Source: Arenicola marina (Eukaryota; Annelida; Polychaeta; Arenicolidae). From it: 64,000 nucleotides of DNA. The stretch's first letter is position 1, and the number at the start of each line of letters is the position of its first letter. The notes under the pieces are model-generated. The model did not search any database and was not told the DNA's origin. It worked only from the letters and a program-made list of their open reading frames with translations. The translations under genes were made by a program, and so were the position numbers. Positions 36,601 through 48,100 of this stretch are shown one piece after another. Location of the stretch: positions 10,671,574 to 10,735,573 of the forward strand of contig OZ025248.1 of the NCBI GenBank assembly GCA_964019135.1, written 5' to 3'.

Positions 36601-39600
36601 GAGGGTATTGTAGAGTAGGCGAGAAGGAGGGCATTGTAGAGTAGGCGAGAATGAGGGTATTGTAGAGAGGGTGAGAAGGAGGGTATTGTAGAGAGGACGA
36701 GAAGGAGGCTATTGTAGAGAGGGCGAGAAGGAGGGTATTGTAGAGAGGGCGAGAAGGAGGGTATTGTAGAGTAGGCGAGAAGGAGGGTATCGTAGAGAGG
36801 GCGAGAAGGAGGGTATTGTAGAGTAGCCGAGAAGGATGGCATTGTAGAGTAGGCGAGAAGGAGGGTATTGTAGAGAGGGCGAGAAGGAGGGTATTGTAGA
36901 GAGGGCGAGAATGAGGGTATTGTAGAGTAGGCGAGAAGGAGGGTATTGTAGAGAGGGCGAGAAGGAGGGTATTGTAGAGTAGCCGAGAAGGATGGCATTG
37001 TAGAGTAGGCGAGAAGGAGGGTATTGTAGAGAGGGCGAGAAGGAGGGTATTGTAGAGAGGGCGAGAATGAGGGTATTGTAGAGAGGGCGAGAAGGAGGGT
37101 ATTGTAGAGAGGGCGAGAAGGAGGGTATTGTAGAGAGGGCGAGAAGGAGGGTATTGTGGAGAGGGCGAGAAGGAGGGTATTGTAGAGAGGGCGAGAAGGA
37201 GGGTGAGTAGGATAGAGGGGGCGAGAAGGAGGGTATTGTAGAGAGGGCGAGAAGGAGGGTGAGTAGGATAGAGGGGGCGAGAAGAGGGTGAGTAGGATAG
37301 AGGGGGGAGGAGAGGGTGAGTAAGAGAGAGAGAGGGCGAGGAGATGGTGAGTATGATAGAGGGGGGAGGAGTGGGGGGGTAGGATAGAAAGACCGAGGAG
37401 ATGGAGAATGAGAGAGTAGAAAAGACAGAGAGAGAGAGAAGAGAGAATGGCAACATTACTTATCTGCCTGGAACTGACCTAAAGGGCAAGACACCCAAGC
37501 CTTCTAGAAGGGCACGCTGGCTAACGACGGCTGTGTTCACACTGATGGCAGCCAGGTGCTATAGTACTGCCCCAATGGCGCTGTACACACGCTGGGCGGG
37601 AACAGAGCTCGCCTGGCTCGGGTGGAGATGGGTAGATGGGTGGCCCAGCAGTGCTTGGTTACCATCACGATACGTTCCCAGGCAGGTGGAGTGATCGAGT
37701 TCACAGGTGGAACAGACCTTCCAATGAACCAAGCTCCCCTACGTTTTTAACCAACACCTGGGATGGCAACGTTTTTGTCACTGTAGGGTTAATTTTGGAG
37801 CTAGAGAGTGGTTAGTAAGGAGTGGTTAGGTTAGCTAGTAAAGTGGGCCAGAAGGAAGTTAACAAATAATGTGGAGTACTAGACAAGGATTTATAGCTGG
37901 CTATTAATAATATACGGAGGGAACGCTCAGCTGTTTTTAAACCCCTTGGAGTTGAACTGCAAGAAAGTCCATTGCACGTTTGTTTGCAAGTAGAATTTTA
38001 GATGCAGTTAAATGTGTATTTCATTTGTAGAAGAACAGCAACACACGTTTGGAACGTATGCAAACTGTTTTCGATATATGGTGCATGTATTACGGCTTGC
38101 CATAAGTACATCAGCGGCTTGATTTCTTTCCCATTTATTACCATGGCCGGGTTACCAGTGTGAACCAAACCCACCAGGAAATCTCCGCCAGACTTCTCCC
38201 CTGCAGTTCTCCACACTACGATCCGGGGATGACCAAAGAACACCATAGTAACCCCAGCTCCATGGCGCTATAGTCGATGGCATTCCGAATCGGTGGTGTA
38301 GGATTGCATACCGGGCGGGCCAAGAGTCCAGGTTCCAGGCATGGCCATGGTTTGGTTTTGGTGTGGCTTCGGTCGCTTTGATCGGCCGTTACCCGTGCCA
38401 GAGGTCAGGCCGCTTGTGGTTAGGATCGCTGGCCCCTGCCTAAACCACAACCAGAAGCCGCTATGTTAGGCCGGGCTGCCACCGTGCTCTTACAGATAAC
38501 TAACTGTAGGACGTTCTCAAGGATTTAATGCTGTGAACCGTCGGCTCAAGCCCCCTCCCCACCTCCACCACCCACAGACACACACAAGTGGGCGACTCTA
38601 GAAACGTGTTTTTTATTTCATATAAAAGGGGATTCCATTTACACGATTTTATCATTAATTAAATCTATTGAGGCAGGTCGCCATGTAAAGCTGTTATCAG
38701 CCGGAAACACGCGTAGGTGTTGGCAGTCTTAGCTGTTCCAAGGCCTTCATCAGGTGGGTCGCTGTGTTTCCGGACTCATATCGGTCCTATATATATATAT
38801 ATGTATATATATATGGATCCTATACAGGTCGGCTTATAATTTTACTTGCATCATCGCGTGACTTGTGTGGATAGAGGGATCGGCGGCGAAGGCTTATCCG
38901 GGTACTGATGTGTCGGCCTGCATGACAGTTTTATTGCCGAAAGTGCAAGTGTAGTCATGTGAGCGGCTGGAGGGGTGGGGGATGGGGGCTCTTTGACCCC
39001 TGCTTACAACTCACGCACGACGGTACCGACATACATGTGCTAAGTGTATGGTCGGTTCTAGATTCAACATAATTACTTTGACAAAGCTGAAATATTTCAT
39101 ACCTAGCCAAACCGAACGAACAAGACCACTTCGACAAGGACGACTGTAAAATCCTTATCATTGGATAAGTTGTACCAAAAATATAATTACCCGGTACGCG
39201 TATATGCGGGTAATTATAACTTGTGACTTAGTAGTTAGTTACAAGCTGTTCCGTTCCAAATAAGTAGCACTTGGAAATTGAAGTTGTAACAAGTTTTTTC
39301 GCACAAATGGCTGGGATCAGGGGATGAGCGTTTGCCATCCTACTCTTTGCGAAGGAAGAATATGACCACATCTGATCCCGTCCTCCCTCACCGTTTCACA
39401 TGGGGCGTCCGCCATCGTGCTCCGCCGCTCGTTATATCATGTATACTATGAGCGGCCGCCTTGTTGGAATGTCATATTGAGCGCCAGACGCGGCACCAGG
39501 TAATCATATTTACATACATGTGGAGACCCGGCGCATTCCCCCAAATTGCCTTGAGCGCCCAACCGTCGGGGGCAACTATTTCTGGGTGGCCCACCCAGTC

Positions 39601-42600
39601 AGTATTCGATGACGTCACTCCCCTTGGCTTGGCCTGTGTTACGTGTCTGGTGGACTGGTCAGTGGTAAGCGTTGGCGACGTCGTCATGGAGCTCGCGCGA
39701 TGAGAGGACTGCCCTTAGATACACGTGCAGTCATGGAGACCAGCGTGCCGCCATGGACACACACATCCCAACGCTTTTAGCGAGGCGTCGTTGCCAGCTA
39801 TTGGCGGCAGGTTATCGATTTTTCTCTGCTGCGAATTGCACGGCGAATAAGACCCTGGAGAGTTGTTATCTCACCACAGTGATCGAGATCTACCCCCTAA
39901 CGTATATTGGATGTTGCAGTCGCAAAGGGATGTGAAAAAAAAATGAAGCGACCGTGTCCGATTATAGATGTGTCCTTTATCACAGACAATCCAAAGGCCG
40001 TAATGAGAGACCTGTGATCTCTCACTTACGCAATGTATTACTCGTATTTTTTATTTACAATGTTACTCGTATTTTGCGTTTTGTCGACATGTTTTTTTTT
40101 TAGTTTTTATTTGAAGATGAAATAATAGAAGTCTTCTCTAAATAAAGATTTAGTAAATTTGACATTTACCCGCATGTGTCTTTGCCGTTATCTCCGATAG
40201 TCATGATGATATGAATTGGCGTCTGGGTTAGTTATTTCCGCATGGATATTTGACCAGGTGAAGTACAATCAGCTTTAACAGTGATTCTTCTTGGAAGAAT
40301 GAGATCCGTGTAGTGTATATGGTTCAGCAATCAAGAGGCAACGGGGGGGCCTCCCTGGTGTAGTGGTTAGCGCACTAGACCGCAGATCAATAGGTCCTGG
40401 GTTCGAATCCGGGCTCGGGCACCTAATCTGGGGCATGTTTCATTCCTTCATCCTTCATCGTCTCGGGAGGTTCCTTGGCCCAATTTAGCCTGTATGTGCA
40501 CAAAAGTGGCCTAAAACACCAACATTCCATTCAAGAGGCAACGTACTGAGGGTGGCCACTGGCATTGGCGCCATGCTGTCTTAGTTGTCGCAAGTACAAT
40601 CATATTGTTGGCACTGTATATAGATAAGTCATTCTGAGCTAAGAAAACGAGGTAATATTGAACAACAGAGAACCAGTAATTGGGTCATTGGGGCATTAGG
40701 TTGGGAATGTTGCAACTCCCGTTTTACTGGTTAATAATCGCATAACTCTCTTCCACACAGTGTTTACTGCACATGAAGGGCAATCGACATCACTTTAGCA
40801 CCTGGTGCATCTGTAATAGACTCTGGTCCCTTCAGACAGAGAGTCATGATGCTGCCCGGTAGTGGTGTTTCCATGCACCATGGGGGGCAGCAGACATAAC
40901 GTGGTGTATCTGGAAGCCAGAGGGGTCAGCTCAGCTGGCTGCGGCCGACTTCAAGGATGGTAATGACAGGACCAAATCCAATAGAGCCGCTGACGATTGG
41001 GTCGGCGATTGGTCTGGGCCTTGCAGGGAGCTATTCCCATCACGTCAACCTATACAGTCACTCTAATGCTGCGCGATAACACGTTTTCCTTGCTTTGATG
41101 GTGTTGGTTCTGTGCCGTTCATGGATGGGTTCACGCCCTAGCCCGGTTACCTGCATTTGGGGCGTGTTCACGTGTTCCATCCAACCCCATATCATTGTCC
41201 TGGGAGGCTTCTTAGCCCAGTGTTGCCTTGCAAGTGGCATACATACCAGCATTTCCGTTCGCTGATGGTTGTAGTGCCACATGGGGGGCGAGGGGGGGGG
41301 GGGGCAATGAAAGGGGAGGCTGGGGGGCAATGGAAGAATGAGATGCGTATAATGTATAGGATGCAGCAACGCAAGAGGCAACGTACTGAAGGTGGCCACT
41401 GGCATTTGCGCCGGCGGGACTCGAACCCACAACACAAGAGTTTAAACGAAGACATCGGTACCGTCTTAGTTGTCACAAGTGCAATCATTGGAATGTATTG
41501 GAATGCAATGTATGAAGATTGGTCACTGAGCTAAGAGAACGAGGTAAAATGGAACAATACAGCACAACACAGTAATTGGATCACTGGTGCAGCAAGGTTG
41601 GGAACTCCCGTGTCCCCGTTACAGCCATAGGCAAATAACCCCTGTTGCCAATATCTTGCTCGCCCCCCCCCCCCCCCCCCCAATTTGGTCAATTTGGCCA
41701 CCCGCCCTCTTGTCGTGCGTTGTGGACACAAACTTTCTGACGTCGGTCTTTCGCCTTGCGCCCCCCCCCCCCCGCCCTCACCCTCTGACACGCACAGTAG
41801 CCGCACGCCATGCTGCAGCGTTCACCATGGTTAACATGGAGATGATATCACGATGATTGATTTACACGCTATATGCGGCGGCTTCACGGGGCTTGGCGAT
41901 GTGATAACGCAGGTCCCCAGGCGCTTCCCGGTAGTTTTTACAGCTGGAAGATAATATAGCGCGTTACTGCGCGTTATCGAGGGTTTACCGAGGCGGCTCA
42001 CCCATACCCGAGGTTAGCCGGTGTGTACAGTGGACCCTCCCAGCACAGAACCCCGAGTAAACACAAATCCTGGCAATATCGGACCTTTTTTCATGTCTCG
42101 ATGTTTTTGTTATTCCAAACCTGGGACTTTATAAGTTAAAACCTCTGTACACCGAGCACGTGGCTATGTCCCAAGCAATTTCGTTTTATCTCAGGGTGCT
42201 ACTATACTTCCAGTCTCTTCCTGATATCACCGCCAATGCTGCGTCTGCCACTTATTTTTCAGAAGTAAAGCAATCGTGCTTCGATACGTCATCGATCCAT
42301 TGTCGAGAAACACAATGCTGTGCCGACGGACATGGAGCCTCTAGCAAAACGTAGGGCATTAATGTATCCATTCGGCGTCCCAACCCACATCCCGACACCC
42401 GATGTACACATTGCGTACCATTCGGCGTCCCAACCCACAACCCTAGACACCCGATGTACGCATTGCGTACCATTCGGCGTCCCAACCCACATCTCTAACA
42501 CCCGATGTAAACATTGCGTACCATTCGGCGTCCCAACCCACAACCCTAGACACTCGATATTCGAGGTAATCATTCACATGTGTATTCGCTGTTGAAAACC

Positions 42601-45138
42601 TCGCAAAATAAATAAAGTTTATTCAAAAAAAAAACCTAGACACCCGATGTACACAAATGGCTAGATCTCGCCTTACAGGATGAAAGTGCCGTTAAACCCG
42701 AATCAAATCGAATGATCGAGTTCTAGAAACAGAAAATATGTGTCTGCTGTATGCTCATATCCGGGCTTATCTGACGGGGTGTCTAGGCGAGATGCACATG
42801 AATGTATGTGTCTATGTAGCAATCCCGCGTTGTGGCCGTGGGAAGCTTGGTCAGCCCCAGACTCAATTAGTGTGCAAGGTACACACGACTTGGGCACGGC
42901 GCCAGCTGAACCTGCCCCGAGCATACATTCACCCCACGGTGCATGTCTGCTGGCGCCCTCTGGAGGAAGAGTGAGCTCAGCCCTGCTGGTGGTGTGTAAT
43001 GGTGTGTGTGCCGCAGCGGTGCGGCGCAACCGCATCAGCCAACACCCACTGTGGGAACATTACAGTCAAGTCATTCACAGCGTTATCTTCAAATTAAGGG
43101 ATTAACACTTAGTTCATGTGAGGGTCCGTGATAAAACTGAACTCCCAAATCCGTTGTAACCTATATATGGGTTCATGGTATGGGGTATCAATGTAGGAAG
43201 GATGTGAAGAGTGGTTACAGATATCAGCGACTGTTACAATGCACGTAGGGACCACCCGAATGCTATGGCGGTTGGCGGTTCGCCCGCTCGGCTTGGTTCT
43301 CGCCCCAATGCCCGTGCAGGATATACGTTAATCCCATGTCCTGCTCCGAAATGAGTAGGGGGTTACCCCCTGAGAAATGGCTCCGCACTTACCCTTTATC
43401 GTCCCCCTTATGAGGCGCGATATGAGCCTCGTGGATTTAACTTGAACCCTCTAACCCTTGGTTACACGGACGTGCGTAGCACTAACTTATGTCTGAAGAC
43501 AGACATGGAATTCATGCCGACTACACTAATTGCTACACTCACAGAACACGATAACAGTAATGGCTGGGCCTTTACCCCAAAATTACCGACAAACTACGCT
43601 GCTGAAATACCTTTCCTGTCTGGCGTTACGCGTTTGGTACATATTTACAACATGAATTATTTGTCATGCTATTTCACATTGCGTAAAATATCTCAGTGAG
43701 GCATAGGACGACGTTGTTCGTCACCCCGTGGCTGAGTGCATAGGGCGCTCAGCTAATGTCTATTGTGCTCAGCTCAGGGCAGCCCTAGCCGGCGGTGCGT
43801 GGATGGAGTCCCTTCTGTGCAGATATGTGCATGTTAATGTTACTCATGCAGCATTATTTTTCTTGAGAAACTTTAAAAATGGTTTCACTGGAAATGATGT
43901 ATTGCTATTCTACATGTTGTTAAGCGCGTTTTGTGGCCCAATTAGTGTGTCTCATGTGGGAAAGTGGCTTCTCTCTGCCTCCACCCATTTCGTTGTCGCG
44001 ATATGATATATACAGCGACCTAGTCACATCAGTCAAATCAATCGTCATCGGCCCTCATTCGATGCCATATGCGGACTCGCACTGCCTAAAATGAGTCCGC
44101 CTGACCATGTATCTATGCTCGCAAATATTGCGTTACCCCCATGTGGAGATATGATATCGTTACCATGTAACAAAGTGGCCATGCACGAACTTTTTTGTAT
44201 TTATCGCCTGACTATCTACTGCTTCCTCTTTCAATCCAAGTTCTGTATGAGTGGCCTCTTTTCGCAAACGATCTAACTCATCCCGAGTCGCCATGGACTC
44301 TTAAACACCGATCGCCACTGTGAACACTGAACATAGAGTCGTCATGCCAACCAAGGTCACCATAGTAATTTTTGATTTGACTAAAAAACGGACCTTTTTT
44401 CCATTCCTACTCATGCTGTTGTAAAGGTGCATTGTTGCGCCATTGATTATTATGATATGAAAGCTATGCAAGCATGTTAATGTATCTTCTATCTATTTAC
44501 CGCCTTTTTTTTTAGTTCTACCTCCAAGACACAAAGAGCAGCAATGGCACGTTCGTCAACAACCAGAGGCTCAGCAAAGGCTCCGAGGAAAGCCCGCCAC
44601 AGGAAATCTTCTCCGGGGACCTCGTCCAGTTTGGTGTTGACGTCATGGAGAACTCCAGGCGAGGTGAGACGTAGGGGGCATGTGTAAGGGGGGGGGGGCG
44701 AGCGGGGTGATTGCTGATGTGTGGGTACATCTCAGTCGTCAGGCCATTTCTCTGAGATGTGTGCGGGGGTGCATGCTGCGGGGGCCTTTGGGGAACCCCG
44801 CGCAGTTCACCAGAATCATACCCTAAAAAGAGATCATATTAATGACGCATGCCAATGTCTAAATAACCTGCGCCATGTTGAAACGCTAAGCATGTGAAAC
44901 GATGTGTTCGCCCTTAGGTGGGCAAACCATTGAAGCCCGTTTCCAAAACGGTTTCGGTTTCCCATAGGTTTCATATAAATCGAAACCCGTCCTCACTGTT
45001 ACACGATGTCATATCTTTCAGTACTTTTCCATAATATGTGGTTAACATTCCGTGTTTCTGTGTCCTTGCAGTGACCCACAGCTGTATCATTGCCTCGGTA
45101 CAGCTCTTTCACTCCGATGGAAGGGAAGCAACAAATAG
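30698..45138 (+). CDS. SLMAP: SLMAP exons 1-3: FHA domain
   Basis: Exon coordinates: 1, 30698-30880; 2, 44516-44663; 3, 45072-45138. They encode residues 1-132. The FHA phospho-threonine pocket is intact: GRS at 28-30, SRNH at 49-52 and NGT at 71-73. Arg29 corresponds to human Arg32, known to contact phosphorylated MST2. Intron 1 is 13.6 kb and interrupts the domain. Joining exons 1 and 2 gives NNT followed by FYLQD. Human has two more residues (Gly-Lys) here, so either this species has lost them in a surface turn or a 6-nt microexon was missed. Confidence 0.95.
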
Positions 45139-48100
45139 GTCAGTGAATCGCCATATTGTTTCTGCCGACATGCCACTTTCTTACCTTTATAAGCTCCCAT
45201 ATTATTTGTTGCCAATCTACTCTTATATACTGGCGGGTCGTGGGTCGTGTGTGTAGTAAAATTGTTTTATACTGTCTATCTTCATATTTGAAAGCAAAAC
45301 GTAATGTCGATGACGCAGTGAATGAAAACATCACTTTACCAGCGTCAAGAAGTGTCTTCAGCAATGTCTCCTTTGATTTATTGCACATTTTATATTTGTA
45401 TTGATGGAGTAAGGAATTGTTTAATGCATAATTTCCATTTTTATAATTTATAATAATTCTCAGGGGAAATATTGTTGCATGAGTAGCTGTAACTTCGCTT
45501 TGTGTTTCAGTCATTCCAGTCCATTCCTCAGCTCTCCGGGAAGCCCGCTAACAGCGCAGTCTCAGGAACTCTACCAGCTCGCCCAGTACCTCCAGGTAAA
45601 CTTACTTACCCTAACGTTATACAAGCTCGCACAGTACCTCCAGGTAAACTTACTTACCCCAACGTTATGCAAGCTCGCATAGTACCTCCAGGTAAACTTA
45701 CTTACCCCATCGTTATGCAAGCTCGCACAGTACCTTCAGGTAAACTTACCCCAACGTTATGCAAGCTCGCACAGTACCTCCAGGTAAACTTACTTACCCC
45801 AACATTATGCAAGCTCGCACAGTACCTCCAGGTAAACTTACTTACCCCAACGTTATACAAGCTCGCACAGTACCTCCAGGTAAACTTACTTACCCCAACG
45901 TTATACAAGCTCGCACAGTACCTTCAGGTAAACTTACTTACCCCAACGTTATACAAGCTCGCACAGTACCTTCAGGTAAACTTACTTACCCCAACGTTAT
46001 ACAAGCTCGCACAGTACCTTCAGGTAAACTTACTTACCCCAACTTAATGCAAACTCACACAGTACCTCCAGGTAAAGCCAGTCTTACCTGCCCAACTTTA
46101 TGCAAACTCACACAGTACCTCCAGGTAAAACCAGTCTTACCTGCCCAACTTTATGCAAACTCACACAGTACCTCCAGGTGGAGCCAGTCTTACCTGCCCA
46201 ACTTTATGCAAACTCACACAGTACCTCCAGGTGAAGCCAGTCTTACGTACACCATTATCATGCCAATTGTATAATACTAAAGACCTGATGTCTCGAAAGG
46301 TATCGGTAATTATGCATTTGTTAAGACGTCATCTTTACGCTGACTAAGTAGTTTATACTTGTATGCAAATATTGTTTGGTCTTAGCCTCGAAGCATTGTT
46401 TGTGACTGCTTTGTCCCATTGCTATGGCAGGAGGCGTTACACAGGGAGCAAATGTTGGAGAACAAGCTAGCCTCCCTCCAGAGCCTGGTACAGAACACGC
46501 AAGAAGCCTCCGACAGTGGCTGGCAGGTACGCCACGTGGTCCTTGCCGTCTCGCATTTAATACATATGGTTTCATATAGTCAACGTATGCAGTACAGCAT
46601 TTCCAGCAAGCAGACATATAATCGTAATGTGTGAATAATGAATACTTTTACATTATCCAATCACTGATGTGATATGTGAAGGTCACATCTCCCTGATATC
46701 CACGCGGTGTGATATTGGTGTGTTAACAATCCAGTCTAAAGCGGGTTTTATTACTCTATTTACTACATGTCTGGCAAGAAATTACTATAGTTATGCCTCT
46801 GGTAAATATGTATAATGGGAAGTCTACGTCATTGTGTGTTTATCTTCGACTTGCAGGCTTTAATAGACGAAGATCGACTTCTTTCGCGGCTGGAGGTTTT
46901 GGAAAACCAGTTAGCAACCTGCTCCAAAGTGAGTGACATTTCGCAAATGGTTTCTCATTAGTTCGTCTTCTTTGTCTAGATCGATTAGCGATGTTGTTTT
47001 GTCGATAGAGGAAGGAGATTCCCATTAATTCCTCACCCTTGAGCTGACCTGGACAAGGCCACGGTTTGATTGACTATCCTCCATCCAAGTTGTGTTTGTT
47101 TTGCATGTGTGAGACTGAGAGGTCTTTGCCGTTATATCTGCCGCGGTGGTAGCCTCTTCCTATGGTTGCTAGTGGAGGCAAACATGCTATAGTAGCGCTC
47201 TATATGATAGAGCTGACATATCAGGACCTACAATCAGAAGTATTTGGCTGTATGGTAGTATGAATGTCGTACACGCATCAAAATGCATACCGATACTTTG
47301 TACAGTAGCCCAATAGTAATGCCGATAACAAATCATACACTAATCATATAATGAATGTCTTTACTTGGCTTTGTTTGATTTGCTTGGGCTGTAACGGTGT
47401 GTATATTATGCATAAAATAATGCCATGGTACCTGCTTGTGCATTTTCCACATCTCAGGGGCCCTCATGCCATGCCATGCTAAACTCGTTCACAAATTACA
47501 TGTATGTTATTATCATTTAGAAAAGGTATCCAAATTTATGATCAATAAAGGTTGTAAGATATTTATCTCCCTACGATTATGGCACTTGTTGGATATTCCT
47601 GACCAGCTCTGGAGACAATTAGGGGGGTCTCCTCCGCTCAGTTTATCTGCGTTGCCAAACAGGTGGCGGGTTCGAACCCTGGCACCTGTATGTGGGGCTT
47701 CGTGCAGCTGTATATATGGCACGGTCACGGGAGGTTTATTGACTTTCATGTTACAAACAAAAGCAGCCTAGAACACTTAACGTTTCATTTCTGGAGAATA
47801 TTATGTGCGGACGACGGCTCCAAGTGCTTGTCGTCCAACTACTCGCAACTAAAGCCTGTCTCGTAATACCCACGCCTTGTTACCAATCCCCCACACTCGT
47901 GGTTGTGATGCATGTATGAGACTAAGACGTCTCAACCGTTATATCTGCCATGGTAGCCTGCTTCGTATGGCTGCTAGTGGAGGGAAGCATGCTATAGTAG
48001 AGCTCTATATATGATAGAGCTGACATATCAGGACCTGCAACCAGGAGTATTCGGTTGTACGGTAGTATGAATGTCGTACACAATTCCTCTTTTCGCTCTG

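Noticed and set aside
33495..36998. Minus-strand open frame of 1167 codons (and overlapping frames of 731, 410 and 138 codons)
   Set aside because: It is produced by the 26-bp minisatellite, whose units lack antisense stops in every frame. There is no splice context or domain, and the other frames of the array are equally open.
40343..40425. A tRNA gene call from the A box, B box and pairing CGGGCTCGGGCA
   Set aside because: The tRNA-like head continues into a 110-bp non-tRNA body and is bounded by a target duplication, so it is a SINE and not a tRNA gene.
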